A model generated the notes under the pieces. It was not told where the DNA came from, did not search any database, and was given only the letters and a program-made list of their open reading frames with translations. This document shows, piece after piece, positions 1-8,192 of a stretch of DNA of 64,000 nt. Position numbers and translations under genes: made by a program. Position 1 is the stretch's first letter. Each line of letters starts with the position of its first letter. Origin of the DNA: DATCMH01 sp036563505 (GTDB lineage Bacteria; Pseudomonadota; Alphaproteobacteria; Rhizobiales; Beijerinckiaceae); the NCBI GenBank assembly GCA_036563505.1, contig DATCMH010000019.1, positions 62,001 to 126,000 on the forward strand, given 5' to 3'.

Positions 1-404
1 ATGAGGCTCGCCGCCTCGTCGCGCTCGGCGGTGTCGCGCACCACGGCTCGGGAGAGCGCGAAGCAGGTGCCGCCGCCCATGGCCTGGACGGCCCGGGCGA
101 GGAGGAGCGTCGCGATGTCAGTCGCTACGATGCCGATCACGGAGCCGACGACGAAGCTCGCGAGGCCGCCCAGGATGCAGGGGCGCCGCCCGATCCGGTC
201 CGAGACCGGGCCGACGACGAGCTGGGTGACCGCCACCGCCACGAGATAGACGGTCAAGGTGAGCTGGATCGTACCGTAATCGGTGGCGAAGAAGCGGGCG
301 AGCGCCGGGGTCGCCGGCGCGAGGACATTGAGCGCGAAAGGCTGGAGGGCCGAGATCGCGACGAGAACAAAGAGCGGCGGCCGCTTCGCCAGTGTCGCGC
401 TCAC
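1..404 (-). CDS. MFS multidrug efflux transporter, Bcr/CflA-like (3' end outside window)
   Basis: The first 134 residues of an inner-membrane proton-driven exporter; the gene runs off the left edge. The reading shows a hydrophobic first helix, then the loop motif GPVSDRIGRRP, which matches the major facilitator motif A (GxxxDrxGRR) between helices 2 and 3, followed by ARAVQAMGGG in helix 4, as in the Bcr/CflA drug-resistance branch. The GTG start overlaps the TGA of the upstream EamA transporter gene by four bases (GTGA), so the two exporters are probably translated together. The substrate cannot be read from sequence. Family assignment is firm at superfamily level, moderate at subfamily level. 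Confidence 0.8.
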   Translation of the reverse strand, partial: MSATLAKRPPLFVLVAISALQPFALNVLAPATPALARFFATDYGTIQLTLTVYLVAVAVTQLVVGPVSDRIGRRPCILGGLASFVVGSVIGIVATDIATLLLARAVQAMGGGTCFALSRAVVRDTAERDEAASL

Positions 405-1297
405 GCGAACTCTCCGGCGGCCTCGGCCGCCCGCCGGCGGACCCGCTCGCGATGGATCGTGTAGATCCCGCTGCCGCCGATGAGCGCGATGCCGAGCCAG
501 GAGGCGGGATCAGGCAACTCGCCGAAGACAAGCCAGCCCAGCACGATCGAGAGCAGGATCACGACGTAGCGAAAGGGTGACACCACGGCGACGTCGGCGC
601 GGCGAAAGGCAAGGATGATGGTGAGGTTGCCGAGCGTCACGAAGACGGCCGCGGCCACGAGCAGCAGCAGGCGCGTCCCGTCAATGGCGCGCCAGCCCTC
701 GACAGTCGCGAGCCCCGCCCCGACAAGGCCGACGGCCAGCGTCGTCGAGAGCGTGACGATGATCGAGGGCACCTCGGCGCCGATCGAGCGCGTGACGAGG
801 TCGCGCACCGCCACGAGAACGGCAGAAAGGAGCGCCAGGCCCGCGTAGAGGTTGAAGGCCGCCGGATCGGGCTTGACGATCAGGAGCACGCCCAGGAACC
901 CGACGGCGATCGCCGCCCAGCGGCGCCAGCCGACCTGCTCGATGCCGAGCACCACGACCATCAGGGTCATGATGAGGGGCGCCGCCTGCAAGATCGCCGT
1001 GATGTTGGCGAGGGGCAGGTGGGCGAGGCTGGTGATGAAGAGGAAGGCCACACTCGCCTCGACGCCGGCGCGTAGCAGCACCCGGGGCGAGAACAGGTTG
1101 GGCAAGTGCCCCTGCGCCCTGCTCGCAAGGACGAGACCGAGGGCGAGCGCGCTCGCGAAGGCGCCGCGCACGGCCATGATCTCGCCCGGACCGAGCTGTG
1201 CCGAGGCCAGCTTCAGGAGCGTGTCGTTCCCGATGAAGCAGGTCATGGCCGCCAGCATCGCCAGGATGCCGCGGCGGTTCTCGAGGGCGGAGGCCAA
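401..1297 (-). CDS. EamA/DMT-superfamily transporter
   Basis: A ten-helix drug/metabolite transporter of the inner membrane, with two EamA repeats; about 298 residues from the chosen start. Helix-end motifs such as PLANITAILQAAPLIMTL in repeat 1 and RRADVAVVSPFRYVVILLSI in repeat 2 are typical of the RhaT/EamA class that exports amino acids or small metabolites. I place the start at a TTG (1297) preceded by GGAG eight bases upstream; an ATG 75 bases earlier would add an Arg/Pro-rich stretch that does not look like protein. The downstream MFS gene overlaps by GTGA, suggesting a two-gene efflux operon. Substrate unknown. Confidence 0.8.
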   Translation of the reverse strand: MASALENRRGILAMLAAMTCFIGNDTLLKLASAQLGPGEIMAVRGAFASALALGLVLASRAQGHLPNLFSPRVLLRAGVEASVAFLFITSLAHLPLANITAILQAAPLIMTLMVVVLGIEQVGWRRWAAIAVGFLGVLLIVKPDPAAFNLYAGLALLSAVLVAVRDLVTRSIGAEVPSIIVTLSTTLAVGLVGAGLATVEGWRAIDGTRLLLLVAAAVFVTLGNLTIILAFRRADVAVVSPFRYVVILLSIVLGWLVFGELPDPASWLGIALIGGSGIYTIHRERVRRRAAEAAGEFA

Positions 1298-1460
1298 GGC
1301 GGGTGCTCCAGGCCGGAACCGGCCCTGACCCCGCTTACAGCGAGGCGACCGGTTCGGTCGAGGCCCGCGCACGCGCGGGTGCTCCGACAGACGCGCGGGG
1401 AGGCCTTAAACGCACGTTAACCAATGGGCGCCAACGTAGGTTAGTTCAGCTCGGCTTCCC

Positions 1461-3215
1461 ATGCGCACCTTCCAAGCTCTCGCCGCTTTCACGCGCCGGA
1501 CGGATACGCCCGAGGCGCCTGCGACCCTGTCGTCCTCTCCGGTCGACGTCGGACCCGCCGCGCCCGCCCTCGATCGCGACCTCGTCGACGGACTCGAGTC
1601 GGACGTGCTGCGCGCCATCACTTCGGTGTCGGACGCCATCGCCTCGGCCTCGGGCGAGGTGGAAGCGACGCGCGAGGACCTGAGCCACATCCAGGCCCAT
1701 ATGGGCGAGCTCGCGGCTGCGGGCCGCGGCGCGGCGAGCCAGACCGTGGCGCTCGCCGCCTCCACCGAGGAACTCGCGGCGGCTTCCGGAGAGATCACCG
1801 GAGCAATGGGCCAGGCCGGCGGGCGCATCGGCGAGGCGGTGTCCTGCGCCCAGGAGGCCAACGGCTTGATCGCCGAGCTGGCGCGGGCGACCGAGGAGAT
1901 CGTCAGCATCATCGACACGATCGCCTCCGTGGCGCGGCAGACCAACCTTCTGGCGCTCAACGCCACCATCGAGGCGGCGCGCGCCGGCACGGCCGGGCGC
2001 GGTTTTGCGGTCGTCGCCGGCGAGGTGAAGTCGCTCTCCGTCGAGACCGGCAATGCAGCGAACGACATCCGCCTTCGCATCGAGCGCCTGCGCGAGAGCG
2101 CCGGCGCCTCCATCGCCGCCGTCGAGCGGGTGGTATCCGTCGTCCAGGGCGTTCAACCCGTGGTCGAGACCGTGCGCACCGCGGTCGACGAGCAGAACGC
2201 GGCCATCGCGGAACTTGCCCAGCGCGCGGCCGAAGCGTCGGGCTTCGTCGAGCAGGTGAGCGCGCGGGCGCAACAGGTCGACGCCGCGGCCCAGGACGCC
2301 TCCGAGCGCGTCGCCAAGGCGGGGTTGGCTTCCGCAACCGCCGACGGCCTCGCCCGCGGCCTTGGCCAGCGCTTCGTCGCGGTCGTGCGTCAGAGCGAGC
2401 TCGGCGACCGCCGGCAGCATGACCGCTTCCCAACGGAGCTGCGGGCCAGCCTCGGCCTCGGCGGAACCACCCACGCGACACAGACCATCGACGTCAGCGA
2501 GGGCGGCGCGCTTCTGGCTTTGCCGAAAGGCGTCTCTCCGCGCCTCGGCGCGGGCGTCGAGGTCACGCTCGACGGCGCGGGACCGTTCCCCGCCCGGATC
2601 GCGGCGGTGAGCGGCATGGGCCTACACTGCGCCTTTACCGGCCTGTCGTCCCAGGCCGCAGCCGACGTCGCGCGCCTCGTGGCTGGCATTCGCGACGAAT
2701 ACGGCCCGCTCATCGCGGTGGCGCAGGACACCGCGCGGCGCGTGACGCTCGCCATGGAACAGGCGGTCGCCGAGGGTCGGCTCACCCGCGAGCAGATCTT
2801 CGACACGGATTACCGGGCGATCCCCGGCACCGACCCGAAGCAGTTCGAGACGGCTTACCTGCGCGTCCTCGAGGACGTGCTGCCGCCGATCTTGGAGCCG
2901 GTGCTCGTCAACGACAACCGTATGGTCTTCTGCATTCCGATCGATCGGAACGGCTATATCGGCGTCCACAACCGCAAGTTCTCGCAGGTGCAGCGCCCCG
3001 GCGAAACGGCCTGGAACACGGCCAACTGCCGCAACAAGCGGATCTTCGACGACCGCGCCGGCATCGCCGCTGCCCGCTCGACCCGCCCCTTCCTTGTCCA
3101 GGCCTATCCGCGCGACATGGGCGGCGGGCAGATCGTCATGATGCGGGAAGTCGACGCCCCCATCCGCCTCTTCGGCCGCCATTGGGGCGGGCTGCGCACC
3201 GCCTACCGTCTCTGA
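1461..3215 (+). CDS. Soluble methyl-accepting chemotaxis protein with PilZ domain
   Basis: 584 residues, no membrane segment, so a cytoplasmic receptor. Residues about 60-290 form the MCP signalling coiled coil; the CheA/CheW-binding hairpin tip NLLALNATIEAARAG is near residues 161-175. A PilZ domain follows (about 315-405) with both c-di-GMP motifs visible: RQHDR (RxxxR) and DVSEGG (DxSxxG). The last 170 residues form a further domain with the sequence IDRNGYIGVHNRKFSQ, which I take as a conserved sensor-like region but cannot name. The architecture suggests chemotaxis signalling modulated by c-di-GMP. A similar layout is, as far as I recall, common in Methylobacterium. It is followed closely by a convergent oxidase gene. 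Confidence 0.9.
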   Translation: MRTFQALAAFTRRTDTPEAPATLSSSPVDVGPAAPALDRDLVDGLESDVLRAITSVSDAIASASGEVEATREDLSHIQAHMGELAAAGRGAASQTVALAASTEELAAASGEITGAMGQAGGRIGEAVSCAQEANGLIAELARATEEIVSIIDTIASVARQTNLLALNATIEAARAGTAGRGFAVVAGEVKSLSVETGNAANDIRLRIERLRESAGASIAAVERVVSVVQGVQPVVETVRTAVDEQNAAIAELAQRAAEASGFVEQVSARAQQVDAAAQDASERVAKAGLASATADGLARGLGQRFVAVVRQSELGDRRQHDRFPTELRASLGLGGTTHATQTIDVSEGGALLALPKGVSPRLGAGVEVTLDGAGPFPARIAAVSGMGLHCAFTGLSSQAAADVARLVAGIRDEYGPLIAVAQDTARRVTLAMEQAVAEGRLTREQIFDTDYRAIPGTDPKQFETAYLRVLEDVLPPILEPVLVNDNRMVFCIPIDRNGYIGVHNRKFSQVQRPGETAWNTANCRNKRIFDDRAGIAAARSTRPFLVQAYPRDMGGGQIVMMREVDAPIRLFGRHWGGLRTAYRL

Positions 3216-3222
3216 CCGGATC

Positions 3223-4356
3223 TCACCCGAGGCGGTCGAGGCGAAACAGGTCGAGGTCGAACGGAGAGGGGCGGCCGGTCGCGAGATCGGCCAGGACCTC
3301 ACCCATGACGCTCGCGAACTTGTAGCCGTGGCCCGAGCACGGCGAGGCAACGACGACCTGGGGCGCGCCGGGCAGTGTGTCGACGACGAAGTGCTCGTCG
3401 GCCGTGTTGGTGAAGAGGCAGGCGCGCAGGCTCATCGTCGGGCCGTTCGCGTCGGGAAAATAGGCCTCCATCGCTTCGCGCAGCACCGCCTCGTCCTCCG
3501 CGTTCGGCTCCCGGGAGAGTGCGTCGGCGTGACCCGTCTCGCCGCGATGGTGATAGACCCCGATCTTGAACCCGGGGACGCCCCATTCGGGAAAGACGTA
3601 GAGCGCCCGGTTCCCGCGGTCGACGAGGCCGACAGGGAAGCGGCCGAGCCGGAAGTGGTCTGGCACCTTCGGCCTGAACCAGCCGAGCACCTGCCGCTCG
3701 GGCACGGCCCGGCCCCGCAGGGCCGGCACGAAATCTTCCATCCAGGCGCCCGTGGCGAGCACCAGGCGGCCAGCCTCGTAGCGCCCGCGCTCGGTGGTGA
3801 CCGCGACCGTTCCGGCCCCGGTCACCGACCAGTCCACGACGGCCTCGCGCGCCCGCAAGTCGGCGCCGGCGTTCAGCGCGAGATTCGCATGGGCGACGAT
3901 GGCCCGTTCGGACGCGACGAAGCCGGCATCGGCCTGCACGACGCCGACGTGATCGGACGGCATGCGCCAGCCCGGGAAACGCCGGGCCAGCTCCGTGGCG
4001 GAGAGCACTTCGTGGGCAAGGCCGTGCTCGCGGCAGGAGGCCAGCGAGCCTTCCACGACGCGGCCGTTTTCCGGCCCGGCATCGACGCCGCCGGTCACGA
4101 AGAGAAGCCGCTCGCCGGCGGCGTATTCCGCCTCGCGCCACAGCTCGTAGGCCCGCCGGAGCAGGGGAACGTAGGACGGATGCTCGAAATAGGCGAGCCG
4201 GATGATCCGGTTCTGCCCGTGCGAGGAGCCGTAGGCATGCGGGATGTCGAAGCGCTCGAGGCCGAGCACCCGCAAGCCGCGGCGGGCAAGCTGCCAGCAC
4301 GTCGCCGAGCCCATGCCGCCCAACCCGGCGACGATCACGTCATAGCCCTGCGCCAC
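3223..4356 (-). CDS. solA: Monomeric sarcosine oxidase / N-methyl-L-tryptophan oxidase family flavoprotein
   Basis: 377 residues, the usual length for the MSOX/MTOX family, which oxidises N-methyl amino acids to formaldehyde, the amino acid and hydrogen peroxide. The FAD-binding Rossmann fingerprint is at the N-terminus (GLGGMGSATCWQLARRG). SSHGQNRIIRLAYFEHPSYV matches the family's flavin-contact region. Cys about 313 in RACLFTNTADEHF is the covalent 8-S-cysteinyl-FAD site of this family. PCSGHGYKFA near the C-terminus is the conserved active-site loop. Sarcosine versus N-methyltryptophan or another secondary amine cannot be settled here. Production of formaldehyde would fit the glutathione-dependent formaldehyde dehydrogenase at the right end of the window, but they are far apart. 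Confidence 0.85.
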   Translation of the reverse strand: MAQGYDVIVAGLGGMGSATCWQLARRGLRVLGLERFDIPHAYGSSHGQNRIIRLAYFEHPSYVPLLRRAYELWREAEYAAGERLLFVTGGVDAGPENGRVVEGSLASCREHGLAHEVLSATELARRFPGWRMPSDHVGVVQADAGFVASERAIVAHANLALNAGADLRAREAVVDWSVTGAGTVAVTTERGRYEAGRLVLATGAWMEDFVPALRGRAVPERQVLGWFRPKVPDHFRLGRFPVGLVDRGNRALYVFPEWGVPGFKIGVYHHRGETGHADALSREPNAEDEAVLREAMEAYFPDANGPTMSLRACLFTNTADEHFVVDTLPGAPQVVVASPCSGHGYKFASVMGEVLADLATGRPSPFDLDLFRLDRLG

Positions 4357-4420
4357 CGTTCCCGCTCTCCTCTCGACTCGCAGGAGGGTTACCGGGCCCG
4401 GCGGCGTAGGGCAACGCGTC

Positions 4421-4636
4421 TCACGCGCGCCAGAAGGGCTTGGCCCCCTCCGCCGCCGCGTCGGCCGGGGACAGGCCGAGGTCGGTCAGCATGGCGCCGT
4501 CGAGCTCCAGCAGCGCGCGGCGCTGGCGGTGCCGCTCCATCCAATACTCGACGACGAGAACGGCGCGCAGCAGCCGGGACTGACTCTGCGCCGCGGTGGC
4601 GAGACGGAGATTTTCTGAACAAGTGGTCGTGGACAT
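4421..4636 (-). CDS. DUF1127 small protein
   Basis: 71 residues. The C-terminal 45 residues carry the DUF1127 pattern: an aromatic/basic helix (EYWMERHRQRRALLEL) followed by LTDLGLSPADA and a terminal Trp. Small DUF1127 proteins of alphaproteobacteria are Arg-rich and have been linked to RNA binding and phosphate or stress responses; which role applies here cannot be read. It is divergent from a GcvA-type LysR gene with 104 bases between the two starts, so it is a natural regulatory target of that regulator (inference). Confidence 0.8.
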   Translation of the reverse strand: MSTTTCSENLRLATAAQSQSRLLRAVLVVEYWMERHRQRRALLELDGAMLTDLGLSPADAAAEGAKPFWRA

Positions 4637-4740
4637 GACACGCTCCGATCAGCGATGATTGCCCTGATCGTGCGCCTCCGAAGCGGGGTCGGCAAACCAG
4701 AACTCCTCTTGGTCAGAGCGAGGAAAACTCGGTCACCAGC

Positions 4741-5664
4741 ATGAAGCGTCGCCTGCCGCCCCTGAATGCCGTGCGCGCCTTCGAGGCCGCGGCGCGCCAC
4801 TTGAGCTTCCTCAAGGCCGCCGACGAGCTCAGCGTCACGCCGGGCGCCGTCGCCCAGCACGTGAAGGGGCTGGAGGCTTGGCTGGGCGCTACTCTGTTCC
4901 GGAGGCTGCCGAGCAAGGGCGTTCGCCTGACGGAGGTTGGTCGCGATTACGCGTCATCCCTCGGCGAGGTGCTCGATGACCTCGCCGACGCGACCGCCCG
5001 GGCGCGGCGCCGCGGCTCGTCGGAGCGAGGCCTGACCGTCACGACGGTGCCCTCCTTCGCCGCGCGCTGGCTCATCCCGCGCCTCGGTTCGTTCCGGGAG
5101 CGCCAGCCGGGCGTTGAGGTCCGCATCCTGGCCGCGGTCGGACTGGCCGATCTCTCGCGGGAGGACGTCGACGTCGCCGTGCGGCTCGGCCCCGGACCCT
5201 ATCCGGGCCTGCGGGCCGATTTGCTGATCCACGAAGTGTTCTTCCCGGTCTGCAGCCCGGCCCTCCTCGAGCGGGGGCCACCCCTGAAGGTGCTGGACGA
5301 CCTGCAACGTCACACGCTCCTGCACGAGGATCCCGACCCTGGGATTCCGGCTTACGTCTACTGGCCGCAATGGCTGGCCGCGGTCGGCGCGAAACAGGTC
5401 GACGCGACCCACGGGCCCCGCTTCTCACACACCTTCATGGCGCTCCAGGCGGCCGTGGGCGGGCAGGGCGTGGCTCTCGCCACCAATGTCGCGATCGGCG
5501 ACGACCTGACGACCGGCCGCCTCGTGCGGCCGTTCCCGGGACTGGACCTGCCCGGCCCTTACGCCCACCACCTCGTCACCTTGCCCGAGCGGGCCGACGA
5601 ACCGGCGATCCGCGCCTTTCGCGAATGGGCGCTAGAGGAGGCGGCCGCGACAGCCGCTTCCTAA
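4741..5664 (+). CDS. LysR-family regulator, GcvA subtype
   Basis: 307 residues. Residues 1-65 are the winged HTH (PPLNAVRAFEAAARHLSFLK, then ELSVTPGAVAQHVKGLE), with the opening PLNAVRAFEAAARH diagnostic of the GcvA-like LysR branch. The remainder is a periplasmic-binding-like effector domain. The stop overlaps the stop of the convergent moaA gene within CTAA. It faces away from a DUF1127 gene, suggesting the shared 104-bp spacer contains its operator; no clear T-N11-A palindrome stood out to me. Effector unknown. Confidence 0.9.
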   Translation: MKRRLPPLNAVRAFEAAARHLSFLKAADELSVTPGAVAQHVKGLEAWLGATLFRRLPSKGVRLTEVGRDYASSLGEVLDDLADATARARRRGSSERGLTVTTVPSFAARWLIPRLGSFRERQPGVEVRILAAVGLADLSREDVDVAVRLGPGPYPGLRADLLIHEVFFPVCSPALLERGPPLKVLDDLQRHTLLHEDPDPGIPAYVYWPQWLAAVGAKQVDATHGPRFSHTFMALQAAVGGQGVALATNVAIGDDLTTGRLVRPFPGLDLPGPYAHHLVTLPERADEPAIRAFREWALEEAAATAAS

Positions 5665-6698
5665 CCTCCCGTCACGCTCATGTGCCGGCCGACCGCGGGC
5701 CGGTCTCGGCGGCGGTCGATGACGAAATCGTGGCCCTTCGGCTTGCGGGCGATGGCATCCTCGATGGCCCGCAGCACCGGGCCATCGTCGTCGGAGGCGC
5801 GCAGCGGGGCGCGAAGGTCGGCCGCGTCCTCCTGGCCGAGGCACATGTAGAGGCGGCCGGTGCAGGTCAGGCGCACCCGGTTGCAGCTCTCGCAGAAATT
5901 ATGGGTGAGCGGCGTGATGAAGCCGAGCGTGCCGCCCGTCTCCCGCACCCGGACGTAGCGGGCCGGCCCGCCGGTCCGGTAGGGGATGTCGTCGAGGGTA
6001 AAACGTTCGGCGAGCCGGGCCCGCACCGTCGACAGGGGCAGGTACTGGTCGACCCGGTCCGGCTCGATCTCGCCGAGCGGCATCACTTCGATCAGCGTCA
6101 GGTCCATGGCGCGGGCATGAGCCCAGGCCAGCATGGTTTCGATCTCGTCCTCGTTGACACCCTTGAGAGCGACGGCGTTGATCTTGACCTTGAGCCCGGC
6201 GGCCTGAGCCGCCGCGATGCCGTCCAGAACCTTTCCGAGGTCGCCCCAGCGCGTGATGGCGCGGAACTTGTCTGGATCGAGCGTGTCGACCGAGACATTG
6301 ACTCGCCGCACGCCACAAGCAGCGAGCTCCTGCGCATAGCGGGCGAGCTGCGAGCCGTTGGTGGTGAGGGTCAGCTCTTCGAGCGCGCCCGAGCGCAGGT
6401 GGCGCGAGAGGGACTGGAACAGCCCCATGATGCCGCGCCGTACCAGCGGCTCGCCGCCGGTGATCCGAAGCTTTCTCACACCGCGCGCGACGAAGGCGCT
6501 GCACAGGCGATCGAGCTCTTCCAGGGAGAGGAGGTCGCGCTTGGGCAGGAACGCCATGTCCTCCGCCATGCAGTAGACGCAGCGGAAATCGCAGCGGTCG
6601 GTGACCGAGACCCGGAGATAAGAAATGGCGCGACCGAACGGGTCGACGAGCGGCCGGCTCGTCGCGACCGGGTCGCGCAGGTCAATCGGTCCCCACAT
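5661..6698 (-). CDS. moaA: GTP 3',8-cyclase (molybdenum cofactor step 1)
   Basis: 345 residues. A radical SAM enzyme which, with MoaC, converts GTP to cyclic pyranopterin monophosphate. The N-terminal [4Fe-4S]/SAM motif is Cys36-x3-Cys40-x2-Cys43. RITGGEPLVRRG is the SAM-contacting GGEP segment. The second cluster motif, CESCNRVRLTCTG, lies near the C-terminus, and the protein ends in the Gly-Gly tail required for GTP cyclisation in this family. The ATG at 6698 has GAGG eight bases upstream; a longer open frame to 6932 is rejected as non-coding. Other moa genes are not nearby. Confidence 0.96.
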   Translation of the reverse strand: MWGPIDLRDPVATSRPLVDPFGRAISYLRVSVTDRCDFRCVYCMAEDMAFLPKRDLLSLEELDRLCSAFVARGVRKLRITGGEPLVRRGIMGLFQSLSRHLRSGALEELTLTTNGSQLARYAQELAACGVRRVNVSVDTLDPDKFRAITRWGDLGKVLDGIAAAQAAGLKVKINAVALKGVNEDEIETMLAWAHARAMDLTLIEVMPLGEIEPDRVDQYLPLSTVRARLAERFTLDDIPYRTGGPARYVRVRETGGTLGFITPLTHNFCESCNRVRLTCTGRLYMCLGQEDAADLRAPLRASDDDGPVLRAIEDAIARKPKGHDFVIDRRRDRPAVGRHMSVTGG

Positions 6699-6814
6699 GC
6701 AGCGTTCCTCGAGGGAGGCGCTCCCGCCTCTCGCCTTGCTCCGGATCATAAGTGCTGCGACACCCCGGTTCAATCGCGCGGGGTTAGATCCCTTTGTTCT
6801 GCCTGGAGATGTCG

Positions 6815-7192
6815 ATGCCGTCCTCCCGCTGGCCGATCGAAATCCGCCTGTCGCCGGACAAACGGACCCTGACCGTCGTCTTCGACGACGGCGCCCGCTT
6901 CGCCCTGCCGGCGGAACTCTTGCGGGTCGCAAGCCCGTCGGCGGAGGTGCAGGGGCACAGTCCGTCCGAGCGCAAGACCGTGCCGGGCAAGCGCAACGTC
7001 GCCGTGCTCGCGGTCGAGCCCGTCGGCAACTACGCCGTCAGGCTGCGCTTCGACGACATGCATGACACCGGCATCTTCGGCTGGGACTACCTCCACGAGC
7101 TCGGCGCGAACCAGGCCGAGCGCTGGCAGAACTACCTTGCCGAGCTCGACGCCAAGGGGCTGTCCCGCGATCCACAGCCACGGCGGGCATGA
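6815..7192 (+). CDS. DUF971 domain protein
   Basis: 125 residues. Shows the DUF971 / gamma-butyrobetaine hydroxylase N-terminal-like fold: WPIEIRLSPDKRTLTVVFDDG near the start, then DDMHDTGIFGWDYLHELG in the C-terminal half. This module binds zinc in eukaryotic hydroxylases and is linked to Fe-S or cofactor biogenesis in bacteria; the precise bacterial role is unsettled. The second ATG (6815) is preferred because GGAG sits six to seven bases before it, whereas the ATG at 6809 abuts the same GGAG. It is divergent from moaA with 116 bases between starts. Confidence 0.85.
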   Translation: MPSSRWPIEIRLSPDKRTLTVVFDDGARFALPAELLRVASPSAEVQGHSPSERKTVPGKRNVAVLAVEPVGNYAVRLRFDDMHDTGIFGWDYLHELGANQAERWQNYLAELDAKGLSRDPQPRRA

Positions 7193-7193
7193 A

Positions 7194-7218
7194 AAAGGCC
7201 GGCGCGAGGCCGGCCTTT
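7194..7218. terminator. Bidirectional intrinsic terminator
   Basis: A perfect 9-bp stem (AAAGGCCGG / CCGGCCTTT) with a 7-nt loop lies between the convergent DUF971 and L,D-transpeptidase genes. A-run on one side and T-run on the other fit termination in both directions. Confidence 0.8.
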
Positions 7219-7242
7219 CCGCTTGCTGTGGGCTTGATCGCG

Positions 7243-7821
7243 TCAGCGCAGGACGACCACCCGGGTACCGACGCGGGTGCGGTTGTAGAGGTCGATCACG
7301 TCTTCGTTGGTCATGCGGATGCAGCCCGAGGAGACCGCCTGGCCGATCGTCTCCGGCTCGTTCGAGCCGTGAATGCGGTAGAGCGTGGAGCCGAGATACA
7401 TGGCGCGCGCGCCGAGCGGGTTGTCCTCGCCGCCCTTCATGTAGGTCGGCAGGTCGGGACGGCGCTTCAGCATCTGTGCCGGCGGACGCCAATCCGGCCA
7501 CTCGCGCTTCTGGCTGATCGTCTTCGTGCCGGACCACTCGAAGCCGGGGCGGCCGACGCCGACGGCGTACTGGATCGCCTCGCCGTTGCCGAGCATGTAG
7601 TAGAGCCGGCGCTCGGCGGTGGAGATCACGATGGTGCCCGGCGCGTAACGCAGGCTCGTCTGCACGACCTGCCGCGGGATCGCGGTAGCCTGCGGGCGAT
7701 AGGTCTGATCGTAGTACTCGATCGGCTGCATGGTGAGCGGATCGAGCTCGTAAGCGGAGGCCGCGGAGGAGAGGGCGGCGGCGAAGGCAAGCCCGAGGAA
7801 GGTGCTGGTTGAGCGACGCAT
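7243..7821 (-). CDS. L,D-transpeptidase (YkuD domain), exported
   Basis: 192 residues. N-terminal signal peptide (hydrophobic residues about 6-22, AASA cleavage region). The YkuD catalytic domain fills the rest, with the conserved YRIHGS and the catalytic Cys/His signature SSGCIRM near the C-terminus. Such enzymes make 3-3 meso-DAP cross-links in peptidoglycan or attach outer-membrane proteins to it. ATG at 7821; the frame continues further upstream but without protein-like sequence. Terminated by the hairpin shared with the DUF971 gene. Confidence 0.92.
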   Translation of the reverse strand: MRRSTSTFLGLAFAAALSSAASAYELDPLTMQPIEYYDQTYRPQATAIPRQVVQTSLRYAPGTIVISTAERRLYYMLGNGEAIQYAVGVGRPGFEWSGTKTISQKREWPDWRPPAQMLKRRPDLPTYMKGGEDNPLGARAMYLGSTLYRIHGSNEPETIGQAVSSGCIRMTNEDVIDLYNRTRVGTRVVVLR

Positions 7822-7864
7822 GGTTGCCTCAGTTATGTCCCTTGTGTGGCGGGTATGCCTTGAA

Positions 7865-7889
7865 AACGCGAAAGCCTCGCTTCGGGTCC
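7865..7889 (-). promoter_or_regulatory. Weak candidate EcfG-type promoter upstream of L,D-transpeptidase
   Basis: Read on the minus strand: GGACC-N16-CGTT, one mismatch from the alphaproteobacterial general-stress consensus GGAAC-N16/17-CGTT. It lies 44 bases before the transpeptidase ATG. A single short match of this kind can arise by chance. Confidence 0.25.
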
Positions 7890-8031
7890 ATCGATGCGCC
7901 AAGCTTCCTTGCGTTGCAACAGCTCGGACCCTCCAGGTGTGAGACGGCCGAGAGCACTCTTTCATACGCCGGCCCGGTTTCGAGAGGCTGAACATCATGC
8001 GCCGGAAAACGGCTGGGGAGGCGGGGTGCGC

Positions 8032-8060
8032 TTGACGAAGCTTCGAGAAAACAACTAGAA
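8032..8060 (+). promoter_or_regulatory. Sigma-70-type promoter for tRNA-Val
   Basis: TTGACG, 17-base spacer, CTAGAA. This matches the alphaproteobacterial housekeeping pattern CTTGAC-N17-CTATAT reasonably well and lies 14 bases before the mature tRNA 5' end, the right place for a tRNA promoter. Confidence 0.6.
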
Positions 8061-8073
8061 GGCCGGCACGGAT

Positions 8074-8148
8074 GGGCGCGTAGCTCAGCGGGAGAGCATT
8101 CGCTTCACACGCGAAGGGTCACAGGTTCAATCCCTGTCGCGCCCACCA
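8074..8148 (+). tRNA. tRNA-Val (CAC anticodon), CCA encoded
   Basis: 75 nt. Seven-bp acceptor stem GGGCGCG/CGCGCCC with discriminator A and encoded CCA. D-arm begins TAGCTCAGC. The anticodon stem TTCGC/GCGAA encloses the loop TTCACAC, giving anticodon CAC (reads GUG). The T-loop is GGTTCAATCC. All four arms fold without mismatches that I can see. Confidence 0.95.
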
Positions 8149-8192
8149 TCCGCCCTCAAATGCCAAGCTTCACGAATGCGTGAGCGTCGGTT

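Noticed and set aside
4421..4740. LysR operator in the DUF1127/LysR spacer
   Set aside because: No convincing T-N11-A inverted repeat, so no site was annotated although regulation is plausible.
7809..7991. A 60-codon plus frame
   Set aside because: Overlaps the start of the L,D-transpeptidase on the other strand and lacks a ribosome site; contains the candidate promoter instead.
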